A DNA stretch of 64,000 nucleotides from Bacteroidota bacterium (GCA_023450085.1 JAEXHI010000019.1:139617-203616); one strand, 5' to 3'. Shown: positions 36,286-45,285, numbered from the stretch's first letter. The notes: a model not told the origin generated them from the letters alone. Made by a program: numbers and translations.

Positions 36286-36550
36286 AGCTCAGGATGGCAG
36301 AGGTGAAGGGCAGTAGCGTTCACAAAAAGATTGTAGCGTAAAGCCCGACTTGCTTTGAAAGAAACTGCTGTCCCTGCTTTTCAAAAAATATTTAATAAGG
36401 ATAACTATGTGTCTATGTGGTTGTATTTTCTTTTGGTTCTCTAAAATTGGAATATGACTTAGATGAACCACATAGGCACATAGAAAACCCAATCGTTAGA
36501 TTTAACTTCGTTGATTTTCAATTTACCTCGTAACTGCTTCGCGGTCTCTC

Positions 36551-36566
36551 TACCGAAGTATCGGTA
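36551..36566. repeat. variant 16-base palindrome
   Basis: TACCGAAGTATCGGTA has the same 6+4+6 shape with different bases. It splits the module that elsewhere reads TCTCTCTGCGTTCGAAATG into TCTCTC and TGCGTTCG. Confidence 0.7.
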
Positions 36567-36610
36567 CAGGTGCGTTCGAAATGACGGTAATAGTAATGGT
36601 TGTGCGGCAT

Positions 36611-36644
36611 AAAAAAGTCCCGATAACAAATTGCTATCGGGACT
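36611..36644 (-). terminator. terminator of the efflux operon
   Basis: AGTCCCGATA (36616-36625) pairs with TATCGGGACT (36635-36644) in a 10-bp stem. Read on the minus strand it ends in six T, 33 bases after the RND gene stop. Confidence 0.85.
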
Positions 36645-36677
36645 GGCTTTATTGTGTGTTGGGAAAAATTTAAAATC

Positions 36678-39600
36678 TTAGTGGTGTTGTTCCCACTCGT
36701 TTACATCTTTGTGGTCATAAGGCTCAACCATCATTTCATCAATGGTTTTTCCTTTTTTGTTGAAACCGAACCTCTCTAAAATGTTATCGAAGATTTGGTA
36801 CATTACTGGTACAACCACCAAGGTTAGGAAGAGCGAACTCGTTAAACCTCCAATAATTACCCAAGCCAAACCATTTTTCCAGTCGGCACCTGCGCCACTT
36901 GCCAATGCAATAGGCAACATACCAATTACCATGGCGATGGTGGTCATTAAGATTGGACGTAAACGGGCGTGGTTAGCTAAAATTAAAGCTTCGTGGGTAG
37001 TTTTGCCTTGTGCTTTCATTTGGTTGGTAAAATCGACCAAGATAATAGCGTTTTTGGCTACCAAACCCATCAGCATGATAAAACCAAGGATGGTAAAGAT
37101 ACCCAAAGCGTTGTTGGTTAATGCAAGTGCTAACAAAGCCCCAATTAAGGCTAACGGTAGCGAGAACATTACCACAAATGGATACACGAAACTATCATAT
37201 AATGCTACCATGATTAAGTACACCAAAATAATTGCAGCTAGTAAGGCAATACCTAAAGTACCGAAACCTTCACTTTGGTTTTCTTGGTCACCTGCCCAGA
37301 AGAAGCTGATGCCTGCAGGTAGTTTCATTTTATCCAATTCAGTTTGGAAGTCTGTTACCACAGAACCTGTTGGTCTACCCACAGTTTGTGCCTGCACGGT
37401 TACCGAAGTAGATTTATTTAAACGCTCTAATAAACTCGGTCCAGAACTTTCTTTAATTTCAGCAAATTGCGAAAGCTTGATTTGTTGCCCAGCGCCGTTG
37501 ATGAATATCAAATTACGTACATCGTCGATATCCTTACGGTCAAAATCTTGATACTGGATATTGATGTCGTACTCATATTCCCCTTGACGGAACTTGCCAT
37601 CGGTATTGCCCGCAAAAGCAGTTTGCATGGTAGAACCAATTGTTGATAAACTTAAGCCCAATGCAGCCATTTTATCTCTATCTACCTTAACGTTAATTTC
37701 TGGAGTTCCTTTTTCTACTGAAAGTTTAGTTTGCGTAGCTCCTGGAATTTTCGCTAATACTTTCTCTGCTTTTTCAGCGAAAGCGAGTACGGTGTCTAAC
37801 TCTGGACCCATTACCACCAACTGAATTGGAGCATTGTCAGCAGTTCCCAAAATACCAATTGGAACGGTTTTGATTTTAGCACCTACCAATACTTTCTCTA
37901 ATTCCCTCGTGTAAGTGGTAGAAATAATATCAGAAGATACGTTACCGCGTTCTGGTTTATCTACCAGTTTTACGTTAATCTCAGATTTGTATGCGGTTGC
38001 TGTGGTAGCTCCCATGTTCCCACTAGATTGACCAACAGTGGTAATCATTTGAACTACATACTTTTGATTACTTAAATAGTTTTCCGCCTTTTGTGTATAA
38101 AGGTTGGTTTGTTCTAAAGATGCATCTTTAGGCATCTCGATTTGTAACAAGAACTCACCTTTATCAGATTTAGGGAAGAATTCGAAACCGATATATCCAG
38201 CACCTAATAAACCACATGAAGAAAGGAACAATACTACCATCGTTACTAAAGTGATGGCTTTGTGTTTAAGGGTCCACTCTAATAATCTGGTGATCCAGTT
38301 GGTGAATTTATGCAATTGCTTTTCGAACCAAAGGATAAATTTACCGAAGATGTTTTTGCCTTCAATACGCTCTAATTTACCAAAACGTGAGAAAATTAAC
38401 GGTACAATGGTAAATGATGCCACTAATGAAAGTAAGGTAGAAATAATTACCACCACACAGAACTGGCGTAAGATATTGGCCACCATACCTGTACTTACGG
38501 CAATAGGGAAGAACACTACCACAATTACAAACGTAATGGAAACTACGGTAAAACCAATTTCACGTGTTCCGTCAATAGCGGCACGTACTTTATTTTTACC
38601 CATCTCCATGTGACGTTGGATATTCTCCAATACCACAATCGCATCATCCACCAAGATACCCACTACGAGGGATAGACCTAGTAAAGACATCAAGTTTAGT
38701 GAGTAGCCAAATAACCCAATACCAATAAATGTTGCAATTAATGAAGCTGGGATAGATACCATTACAATGATTGCATTACGTAAGCTATGCAAGAAGAAAA
38801 GCATTACGATAGCTACCAATACTACCGCTAACATTAAATCGTGGATTACCGCATCGGCAGATTGTAGGGTATAAACCGAACTGTCGTTTACAATTTTAAT
38901 GTCTAAATCGATGTTTTTGTAATCGGCTTTAAGTTTCGCGATGATGGCTTTGGTGCCCTCACTCACGGTTACTGCATTCGCATCACTTTGCTTAATAATT
39001 TGTAAAGCGATAGAGTTTGCTCTGTTGATACGGGCAATTTTCTCCGTTTCTTTTTGTGTGTCTTGTACGTCGGCAATATCTCCTAAACGGATTTGAGCAC
39101 CATCTTTACCAGTAGATACTACCAAGTTACGCATCTCTTCAATACTCGCATATTTACCAGATAAACGTACCAAGATGTCTTGCTCTTTGGTTTTTACACT
39201 ACCCGTAGGGAAATCTAAATTAGAGGACAAGATGGCTTGCTGTACAGCTGGTACAGATAAGCCGTAACCTTGCATTTTTTTAGCATCTAAACCTACTTTG
39301 ATTTCACGCTCAGAACCACCAATAAGGTTAACTTGTGCCACGCCAGATACACGCGAGATGATTGGTGCAATACGCTTGTCCATTAAATCGTAAAACGAAA
39401 TATCGTCCATTTTAGCAGAAGCCGACATCGTGATTACAGGGAAATCATCTAACGAGAATTTACTCAATGATGGTTGCTTTACATCGTCTGGTAAATCCGC
39501 CAAGATGGCATTTACTTTCCTTTGTGCATCATTAAGGGCGATATCTATTTCGGCTTTGTCGGTAAGGGTAATTACTACAACCGATAAACTTTCGTAAGAA

Positions 39601-39848
39601 CTAGCATTAATTTTTTTGATGTTCTCCATCGAAGATACCGCATCTTCAATTTTCTTAGTTACGGTACTTTCTACTTCGTTTGGCGAAGCACCAGGGTAAA
39701 TAGTAGAGATAGATACTACGTTAGAAGTGAACTTTGGTAAAAGCTCATATCCTAACGAGAAGTAACTTAATAGACCCATCAAGGTTAGTGCGGTAAATAC
39801 CACAATTACCAGCGAGGGCCTTTTTATGGATATGTCAGTAATTTTCAT
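36678..39848 (-). CDS. RND efflux permease (AcrB/HAE-1 type)
   Basis: The 1056-residue inner-membrane proton antiporter has 12 transmembrane helices and two large periplasmic loops. Marks are the N-terminal IKRPSLVIVVFTALTLMGLL, the helix 4 proton-relay pair in VGILVDDAIVVLENIQRHME and the helix 10 Lys in GLVAKNAIILVDFTNQ. A His-rich C terminus (DVNEWEQHH) is present, as seen in many Bacteroidota homologues. It should pump hydrophobic compounds through the TolC-like duct. It is the last gene of the TetR-TolC-MFP-RND operon, separated from the MFP gene by a large inverted repeat. Confidence 0.95.
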   Translation of the reverse strand: MKITDISIKRPSLVIVVFTALTLMGLLSYFSLGYELLPKFTSNVVSISTIYPGASPNEVESTVTKKIEDAVSSMENIKKINASSYESLSVVVITLTDKAEIDIALNDAQRKVNAILADLPDDVKQPSLSKFSLDDFPVITMSASAKMDDISFYDLMDKRIAPIISRVSGVAQVNLIGGSEREIKVGLDAKKMQGYGLSVPAVQQAILSSNLDFPTGSVKTKEQDILVRLSGKYASIEEMRNLVVSTGKDGAQIRLGDIADVQDTQKETEKIARINRANSIALQIIKQSDANAVTVSEGTKAIIAKLKADYKNIDLDIKIVNDSSVYTLQSADAVIHDLMLAVVLVAIVMLFFLHSLRNAIIVMVSIPASLIATFIGIGLFGYSLNLMSLLGLSLVVGILVDDAIVVLENIQRHMEMGKNKVRAAIDGTREIGFTVVSITFVIVVVFFPIAVSTGMVANILRQFCVVVIISTLLSLVASFTIVPLIFSRFGKLERIEGKNIFGKFILWFEKQLHKFTNWITRLLEWTLKHKAITLVTMVVLFLSSCGLLGAGYIGFEFFPKSDKGEFLLQIEMPKDASLEQTNLYTQKAENYLSNQKYVVQMITTVGQSSGNMGATTATAYKSEINVKLVDKPERGNVSSDIISTTYTRELEKVLVGAKIKTVPIGILGTADNAPIQLVVMGPELDTVLAFAEKAEKVLAKIPGATQTKLSVEKGTPEINVKVDRDKMAALGLSLSTIGSTMQTAFAGNTDGKFRQGEYEYDINIQYQDFDRKDIDDVRNLIFINGAGQQIKLSQFAEIKESSGPSLLERLNKSTSVTVQAQTVGRPTGSVVTDFQTELDKMKLPAGISFFWAGDQENQSEGFGTLGIALLAAIILVYLIMVALYDSFVYPFVVMFSLPLALIGALLALALTNNALGIFTILGFIMLMGLVAKNAIILVDFTNQMKAQGKTTHEALILANHARLRPILMTTIAMVIGMLPIALASGAGADWKNGLAWVIIGGLTSSLFLTLVVVPVMYQIFDNILERFGFNKKGKTIDEMMVEPYDHKDVNEWEQHH

Positions 39849-39946
39849 CGTATTACTTTGTTTTTTAGTGGTGATGAAGCTGTCCCAATTTTATCGGATT
39901 GGTTTCATCTTCTTAGTATTGTAATTGGTATTGCGTATTACATTGT

Positions 39947-40024
39947 CGTCATTGCGAGGCACGAAGCAATCTTACAGCTTGCGAGATATGAAACATTAGG
40001 ATTGCTTCGTGCCTCGCAATAACG
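39947..40024. repeat. dispersed inverted repeat, family A, inside the efflux operon
   Basis: The arms start CGTCATTGCGAGG at 39947 and GATTGCTTCGTG near 40000, and are nearly identical to those at 4741 and 13117. It lies in the 187-base gap between the MFP and RND genes, so a transcript through the operon would carry a hairpin of about 24 bp. Confidence 0.85.
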
Positions 40025-40035
40025 ATATTTTCAGT

Positions 40036-41100
40036 TTACTTTATCACAGTAACTGGAGCACCTTGTGTTAGGTTAATCTGCCCACTTGTAATTACCGTTT
40101 CGCCTTCTTTCAAGCCTTCTAAAATCTCTACCGATTCACCTAAAATACGGCCAGAAACCACTTTGCGTAATTCAGCTACATTTTTAGAAGTGTTTAATAC
40201 GTAAACTTCATTACTATTTACACTACCTGCAAAAGAAGTACGTGGAACCAAAATGGCTGGGGCTTGTTTAGGGAACTTGAATAAAGCGGTGCCATACATA
40301 CCTGCTCTCAAGCTGTTTTTAACATTGTTGGTTACTTCAACCTCGATAGGGAAGTTTAAAGTTCCGTCAGCTTTTGCTGCAATGAAAGTAACCTTACCAG
40401 AGAATTTTTCTGTAGGGAATACCGATGATTGAATTTCAACGGCATCGCCAATTTTCAAGTTAGCTACTTGACTTTCGTTAACGTTTACTTTCAATTTCAA
40501 TTTAGATACGTCAACCAATTCAAATAACTGAGTGCCTGGAGCCACTACAGCGCCTACTTCAATTAGTTTTTTGTTTACTACACCGTTAATAGATGAACGA
40601 ATGTTGGCATCGCTAAATTTACGTTGTTGTTGTTGCAAACGTAGTTTGGCATTTTCGGCAGTAAGTCTAGCTTGGTCTAACTGTTGTTGGGTTACCCCGC
40701 CAGTTTTGAAAGAGCTCTCGTAACGAGCCAAATCTTTAACTGCATTTTGATAAGTAGCTTCCGCAGTTTCTTTATCAGTATTTAAAATTTCCGCGTCAAT
40801 TCTGGCCAAAACGGTCCCTTTGCTCACACGGCTACCTTCTTCTACAAATATTTTGGTTACACGACCAGAATTTTCTGCACTGAAATTCAATTCTTGGTTG
40901 GCTGCAAAAGTTCCGTTTACAGTAAAGTCAAGGTTAATTTCTTTACGCTCAACATTAGCTATTTTTACTGCAACAGCACCACTGCCTTTGTTAATGAAAT
41001 CAGTAGTTTCTTGTTGTTTCTTTTTATTGTTGTTCAACACGTACCCAATTGCAGCTAATACTACAACTATTACGATAATGATGGTGATTACTCTTTTCAT
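40036..41100 (-). CDS. RND efflux periplasmic adaptor (MFP family)
   Basis: The 354-residue protein has one N-terminal membrane anchor (about 5-23). It then has the lipoyl-like half motif (GRVTKIFVEEGSRVSKGTVL), a coiled-coil hairpin (ETAEATYQNAVKDLARYESS and LDQARLTAENAKLRLQQQQR), the second lipoyl half (ANIRSSINGVVNKKLIEVGA) and beta-barrel and membrane-proximal domains. It joins the RND pump to the outer-membrane duct. The length and order are normal. Confidence 0.93.
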   Translation of the reverse strand: MKRVITIIIVIVVVLAAIGYVLNNNKKKQQETTDFINKGSGAVAVKIANVERKEINLDFTVNGTFAANQELNFSAENSGRVTKIFVEEGSRVSKGTVLARIDAEILNTDKETAEATYQNAVKDLARYESSFKTGGVTQQQLDQARLTAENAKLRLQQQQRKFSDANIRSSINGVVNKKLIEVGAVVAPGTQLFELVDVSKLKLKVNVNESQVANLKIGDAVEIQSSVFPTEKFSGKVTFIAAKADGTLNFPIEVEVTNNVKNSLRAGMYGTALFKFPKQAPAILVPRTSFAGSVNSNEVYVLNTSKNVAELRKVVSGRILGESVEILEGLKEGETVITSGQINLTQGAPVTVIK

Positions 41101-41132
41101 TTTATCTGATATTATTTCTTCTGTATTTTGGT

Positions 41133-42473
41133 TTATTGTACTAAAGTTCTAAGGTCTCCTTTTGCTTTAACTAACTGTATTTCGGCAATTTTATAATTTA
41201 ATAAAGCCTGGTTGTAGCTGTTTTGTGCTTCGGTAAGCGAATCTTCAGTTTCCAGTAAATCGGTTAAAGTAGCCAACCCATTATTGTAATTGTTTTGGGT
41301 GCTCATATAAATTTCCTGTGCCAAATCAGCGTTTTTACGTTGGTAATTGATCGTGCTTAAGCTGTTCTTCAACTCGATTTTAGCATTTTCATAAGCTAAG
41401 TTCAACTCATTTGTTTTTTCAATCCTGTCTTGTTTCAGCTTGTCAATATCAACATTAGCCTGGCGTACTTTAGAACGGGTTAAGAAACCATTGAAAATTG
41501 GAATTTTAAGTGAAAGGCCCACAGCCGACGCTCCAAATCCAATAGCCGCTCTGTTTGAGTTTAAAAAATCGAAACCTTCACTTTGGCTAGAATAAGTATA
41601 ATTACCTGTTAATGATAAACTAGGGTAATATTCAGCCAAATAAGCTTTGCGTTGTAAGCCATATAACTTGTCTTGGTTGTTCAAAAGCTTAATCTCTGTT
41701 CTGTTTGCCAAACCAACGGTATCTGCAAATACAGGTAATTGTCTTACCTCAGTTAATTCGCTGTTTGGTAAAGTAATAGGGGTTGCTACCGACATTCCCA
41801 TGGCAAACTTTAACTGGTTTTCTTGTTGCGTGATGGCATTGATAGTCTGTATACGCTTGCTTTCCAAGTTGGTGAGCTTCACTTTGATACGGTCTACATC
41901 AATTTTTTTAGCTAAACCATTTTCGTACTGGCTTGCGGTAACTTTTTCTACCACTTTTACGTTTTTAATGTTGGTTTCAACTACGCTAAGCTGTTGTTTG
42001 TTTACCAATACTTGATAATAGGTGTTGGCTACCAGCTCAATAATTTGCTCTTCGGTTAATTGTGCAGTCAAGTTGTAAAATTCTTCACTAGACCTTGCCG
42101 CTTGCAAACCAGTAAACACTGTTTGGTTAAACAATTGTTGTGAAAGTTGAACACCTGCGCTTGAGTTCCAATTTTGTCCCATCTTAAACGATTGGGTTTG
42201 GCCGCCAATGTTGGCTACTAATTGTCCGATAATTGGGTTGTAGGTTAAACCAGCAGTACCTGTAATTTGTGGTAAAGCTTGAGCTCTAACTTCCTGCACT
42301 TTGTACCTTCCGCCTTCAATGTCTAATCTAGCTTTGCGAACTTTTACATTGTTATCGAGAGCATATTTCAATGCATCTTTCAATGTAATGGGCTGTTGTG
42401 CAAGAGTTAATGTTGGTAAACCGAAGCTGATTATCAGCAGTAGCATCAGTTTTGCCGTCTTTATTCTAAACAT
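41133..42473 (-). CDS. TolC family outer-membrane efflux protein
   Basis: The 446-residue protein has a signal peptide (about 1-25, ending LAQ). Two TolC repeats follow, each a long helical hairpin: PITLKDALKYALDNNVKVRK with ARLDIEGGRYKVQEVRAQAL, and later VRQANVDIDKLKQDRIEKTN, with NNYNNGLATLTDLLETEDSL near the end. It forms the trimeric channel. It starts 40 bases after the TetR gene stop and is followed after 32 bases by the adaptor gene. Confidence 0.92.
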   Translation of the reverse strand: MFRIKTAKLMLLLIISFGLPTLTLAQQPITLKDALKYALDNNVKVRKARLDIEGGRYKVQEVRAQALPQITGTAGLTYNPIIGQLVANIGGQTQSFKMGQNWNSSAGVQLSQQLFNQTVFTGLQAARSSEEFYNLTAQLTEEQIIELVANTYYQVLVNKQQLSVVETNIKNVKVVEKVTASQYENGLAKKIDVDRIKVKLTNLESKRIQTINAITQQENQLKFAMGMSVATPITLPNSELTEVRQLPVFADTVGLANRTEIKLLNNQDKLYGLQRKAYLAEYYPSLSLTGNYTYSSQSEGFDFLNSNRAAIGFGASAVGLSLKIPIFNGFLTRSKVRQANVDIDKLKQDRIEKTNELNLAYENAKIELKNSLSTINYQRKNADLAQEIYMSTQNNYNNGLATLTDLLETEDSLTEAQNSYNQALLNYKIAEIQLVKAKGDLRTLVQ

Positions 42474-42513
42474 AGTTGATTATTTATTAATTTTTGGGTG
42501 ATTTCTATATTAA

Positions 42514-43152
42514 TTAAATGGTTTTTGCCATTTCTTTCTTGTCTTTCAGTTCTTTATCGTATTTATGGATTAACTTAAGCCCCTCATTGTTACAAATTCC
42601 GTATAAAAAATGACGAGTTATTTCTACCATAATGCTGGCAAGGCTGTATTTCTTGGTGTCGTAGTGTCCGCTTTGCGTAAAAACCACGTCTACTTGGTCT
42701 AATCTCATTCTGGTAATGATTTCGAGGTTCAAATCATTGCGATATAAACCTTCCGCAATGCCACGTTCCAAGTTTTCCATTACTTTTTTGCCGATTTCTT
42801 TTTCCTCAAAGGCCATAAAGTTTAGCCAAGCCTCTTGGTGATATTTCTGCAGATCATAAAAAAGCATGGGATTCATCGTTTCCAAGAAAAAATCCATGTC
42901 CTGCATCCCAAAGAAAACTTCTTCCACAGCGTTCTCCGATTCCTGAGAACACTTGTTCATTTGCAGGTCTTGGTTAACTATCCTATCGTGGATAAGAATG
43001 TTGATGAGCTCGTTCTTGTCTTTAAAGTTCTGATAAATCGTTTTTTTCGAAATGCCCAAATGTTTGGCAATATCGTCCATGGTTACACTTTTGAAACCAT
43101 ATTGACAAAAAAGTTTATCAGCGCCGTTAATGATATAATCTTTTACTTCCAA
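42514..43152 (-). CDS. TetR/AcrR family repressor of the efflux operon
   Basis: The N-terminal helix-turn-helix is plain (ADKLFCQYGFKSVTMDDIAK, then HLGISKKTIYQNFKDKNELI), and the ligand domain is all-helical. The open frame reaches a GTG at 43179, but a TAGTTTTG promoter box lies on 43179-43186, which would put that GTG at or before the transcript start. I prefer the TTG at 43152, giving MEVKDYIINGADKLF and 212 residues. A 28-bp inverted repeat just upstream is the likely operator. It should repress itself and the downstream tolC, adaptor and pump genes until a substrate binds. Confidence 0.85.
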   Translation of the reverse strand: MEVKDYIINGADKLFCQYGFKSVTMDDIAKHLGISKKTIYQNFKDKNELINILIHDRIVNQDLQMNKCSQESENAVEEVFFGMQDMDFFLETMNPMLFYDLQKYHQEAWLNFMAFEEKEIGKKVMENLERGIAEGLYRNDLNLEIITRMRLDQVDVVFTQSGHYDTKKYSLASIMVEITRHFLYGICNNEGLKLIHKYDKELKDKKEMAKTI

Positions 43153-43178
43153 TTTAAATTCCCTTTCAAAAATCCGCA

Positions 43179-43186
43179 CAAAACTA
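43179..43186 (-). promoter_or_regulatory. -7 box of the efflux operon promoter
   Basis: TAGTTTTG on the minus strand matches TAnnTTTG. It overlaps the upstream GTG, which argues for a downstream translation start. Confidence 0.55.
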
Positions 43187-43187
43187 T

Positions 43188-43215
43188 GGAAACTTTTTTT
43201 AATCTTAAAGTTTCC
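43188..43215. promoter_or_regulatory. TetR operator candidate
   Basis: GGAAACTTT (43188-43196) and AAAGTTTCC (43207-43215) are a perfect 9-base inverted repeat with ten bases between. It lies directly upstream of the -7 box, where a bound dimer would block RNA polymerase. Confidence 0.65.
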
Positions 43216-43326
43216 TGTAAGATTTTTTTTACAATTATTTCAAATTACATTTGTTAGACAGTTGGTTTCGAATAAAACTCACTAGAGTCAAATCGTAAAT
43301 CGCAAATCTTAAGTCGTAAATCTTGT

Positions 43327-43334
43327 TACATTTG
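43327..43334 (+). promoter_or_regulatory. -7 box of the murB promoter
   Basis: TACATTTG matches TAnnTTTG and stands 15 bases before the murB ATG, so the leader would be short. Repeated AAATCGTAAATC-like text precedes it. Confidence 0.5.
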
Positions 43335-43349
43335 CAATAAAAATACTTT

Positions 43350-44363
43350 ATGCCTTTTCTCAGCAACTACTCCCTTAAAAATCTAAACACTTTTGGAATT
43401 GATGTAAACGCCAAGCTTTATGCAGAGGTTTCGACTGAAGCCGAATTGAAGGAAGTTTTTGCGAGCCCACTGATTAAAGAAAACAAACTATTGGTTTTAG
43501 GTGGAGGTAGTAATATGCTTTTTACTAAGGATTATGACGGGTTTGTGCTTAAAATAAGTATTAAAGGCATTGAGTTTAATCAACAAGGCAATGATGTTTT
43601 GGTAACTGCTGGAGCAGGAGAGGTTTGGGATGCTTTGGTGAAGTATTGCGTGGCAAAAGGTTATGCTGGCCTAGAGAATCTAACCTTAATTCCTGGAACT
43701 GTTGGTGCATCACCGATACAAAACATAGGTGCCTACGGCGTAGAAATTAAAGATGTTTTTGAAAGTTGTACTGCTTTTGAAATTGCCACTGGACAAATTA
43801 AAACTTTTAACAAAGCCGATTGTGAGTTTGGCTATCGCGAAAGTGTGTTTAAAGGAAAGTTAAAAGGAAAATATATTATTACTTCGGTAACTTATCGTTT
43901 ATCGAATATTCCAAATGTGCAAACGCATTATGGAGCCATTAATGCTGAGCTTGAAAGAAGGGGTGTTGTTGAGCCTACTATTGCCGATGTTTCGGAAGTG
44001 GTAGCGGCCATTAGAGTAAGCAAGTTGCCAGACCCTTCGACTATTGGTAATGCAGGTAGTTTCTTCAAAAATCCAATCATCGACCAGCCTGTGTTTGATG
44101 AGTTGATATCACGTTTTCCAGATACCCCTCATTATCCAGCGCCAGACGGACGTGTAAAATTGGCTGCAGGTTGGTTGATAGAACAATGTGGATTTAAAGG
44201 CTTGGTTGACGGTCATACAGGAACTTGGAAAAATCAGGCACTTGTTTTAGTTAATCATGGCGGTGCAACAGGACAGGAGGTGTACAGATTTTCGGAAAGA
44301 ATTATTGAAACTGTACAGCAAAAATTTGGAGTGCTTTTAGAAAGAGAAGTAAATATTTTTTAG
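43350..44363 (+). CDS. murB: UDP-N-acetylenolpyruvoylglucosamine reductase
   Basis: This cytoplasmic FAD enzyme makes UDP-N-acetylmuramate, the second step to peptidoglycan. The FAD-binding PP-loop motif LGGGSNMLF and the NLTLIPGTVGASPIQNIGAY segment are present. The catalytic serine is in GNAGSFFKNP, and the C terminus ends LEREVNIF with the conserved Glu. The length of 337 residues and the C-terminal layout fit the type I (E. coli-like) enzyme. It is a single gene with its own promoter and a terminator behind it. Confidence 0.95.
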   Translation: MPFLSNYSLKNLNTFGIDVNAKLYAEVSTEAELKEVFASPLIKENKLLVLGGGSNMLFTKDYDGFVLKISIKGIEFNQQGNDVLVTAGAGEVWDALVKYCVAKGYAGLENLTLIPGTVGASPIQNIGAYGVEIKDVFESCTAFEIATGQIKTFNKADCEFGYRESVFKGKLKGKYIITSVTYRLSNIPNVQTHYGAINAELERRGVVEPTIADVSEVVAAIRVSKLPDPSTIGNAGSFFKNPIIDQPVFDELISRFPDTPHYPAPDGRVKLAAGWLIEQCGFKGLVDGHTGTWKNQALVLVNHGGATGQEVYRFSERIIETVQQKFGVLLEREVNIF

Positions 44364-44367
44364 TCTA

Positions 44368-44398
44368 GCGCTTTTGAGAGCGCATTTTTCTTTTTTTT
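44368..44398 (+). terminator. terminator of murB
   Basis: GCGCT and AGCGC form a short stem (44368-44382), followed by T-rich sequence with eight T in a row. Confidence 0.65.
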
Positions 44399-44433
44399 AA
44401 AACTTAGCTGATTGATTTTGTCGTTTTTGGTAT

Positions 44434-44461
44434 CATAGTTGTAAGGTGTTACATAACTATG
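44434..44461. repeat. bulged inverted repeat ahead of the sigma gene
   Basis: CATAGTTGTAA pairs with TTACATAACTATG with a two-base bulge. It may be an operator or a 5'-leader hairpin, since the ATG is 59 bases further on. Confidence 0.4.
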
Positions 44462-44519
44462 ACAGTTGCAATTTCATCTCGCTTCTGTTCTATTTTATTA
44501 ACTAAAAACTAAAAGGAAT

Positions 44520-45035
44520 ATGACACAGCTGCAATTTAACGAACAACTAAACGATTATTCTACCTCATTAAAATCATTTGCCTTAAATTTCACTAAAGAC
44601 CTAGAAGACGCAAATGATCTGGTACAGGACACGATGCTCAAAGCTGTAACATATTATAGTAAGTTTAAAGAAGGCACCAACTTAAAAGGCTGGCTTTTTA
44701 CCATCATGCGTAACACTTTTATCAACAACTACAGACGTTTGGTGAAAACTAATGCATTGATTACGCAAAGTGACGACATTACCTATGCAAATTTACACTA
44801 CAGTGCGACCAATAATGCGGTAGAGAGTAAGTTTGTACTGAAAGACATTAACAAAGCTTTAGATTCATTAGCTCCTGAATATTATATTCCATTTATTAAA
44901 TATTTCGAAGGTTTTAAATACCACGAAATTGCTGAAGAGCTTAACATTCCAATTGGCACGGTAAAAACCAGAATACACGTAGCCAGAGGACAACTTAAAA
45001 AATACCTAAAAAATTACTCTACAGATAGAGCATAG
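44520..45035 (+). CDS. ECF sigma factor, conserved Bacteroidota type
   Basis: The 171-residue protein has region 2 (FALNFTKDLEDANDLVQDTM, LKGWLFTIMRNTFINNYRRL) and region 4 (EGFKYHEIAEELNIPIGTVK with TRIHVARGQLKKYLKNY). There is no anti-sigma gene beside it, and the sequence looks strongly conserved, as in the widespread Bacteroidota ECF sigma factor. It may be a general rather than a signal-specific factor. It is followed at once by a very strong terminator. Confidence 0.9.
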   Translation: MTQLQFNEQLNDYSTSLKSFALNFTKDLEDANDLVQDTMLKAVTYYSKFKEGTNLKGWLFTIMRNTFINNYRRLVKTNALITQSDDITYANLHYSATNNAVESKFVLKDINKALDSLAPEYYIPFIKYFEGFKYHEIAEELNIPIGTVKTRIHVARGQLKKYLKNYSTDRA

Positions 45036-45041
45036 TTATAC

Positions 45042-45067
45042 AGCCCCGCACATGCGGGGCTTTTTTT
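45042..45067 (+). terminator. strong rho-independent terminator
   Basis: AGCCCCGC, loop ACAT, GCGGGGCT, then seven T. It lies seven bases after the sigma gene. Confidence 0.92.
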
Positions 45068-45090
45068 ATGATGTTGATTTGCTGTTTTAA

Positions 45091-45121
45091 GACTTACGAA
45101 GTTTTAAAAACTTCGTAAGTC
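45091..45121. repeat. perfect inverted repeat
   Basis: GACTTACGAAG (45091-45101) and CTTCGTAAGTC (45111-45121) with nine A/T bases between. It may be another copy class of the intergenic palindromes. The rest of 45122-45285 shows no gene. Confidence 0.6.
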
Positions 45122-45285
45122 TGAGGGTGAGCTTAGCTTGTTAGGCACCTTCCAACTTGTTGGAGGGAATGGAGCTATCAAATTCCTCTCTCTCAGAGGG
45201 GTGCTCGAAGAGCAGGGTGTTTTTATTCCTGCTAATATATCTAATCAACCAAACAACTACTATCCAACCAACCAATATAAAATCA

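Larger units (their letters stand above)
35870..36590. repeat. composite interspersed repeats, families C, D and E (copies 4 and 5)
   Basis: The stretch 35800-36677 is without a gene. One short copy (GGTTTGGGTTTCATAAACGG, AAAGCCCGACTTGC, CTTTTCAAAAA) lies at 35884-35975. A second, long copy runs from about 36020 to 36400, including the pair AAACCTCGTAGGTTT/AAACCTACGAGGTTT and the palindrome at 36270-36285. The CTATGTG pair has arms at 36405 and 36466-36483. A third fragment at 36540-36590 carries the variant palindrome TACCGAAGTATCGGTA. Confidence 0.8.

Noticed and set aside
36289..36492. Minus-strand 67-residue frame
   Set aside because: It lies entirely in repeat modules (CTATGTG and family C) and lacks coding character.
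43265..43325. Direct repeats of AAATCGTAAATC type ahead of murB as regulator sites
   Set aside because: Low-complexity A/T-rich text without regular spacing; no basis for a binding site.
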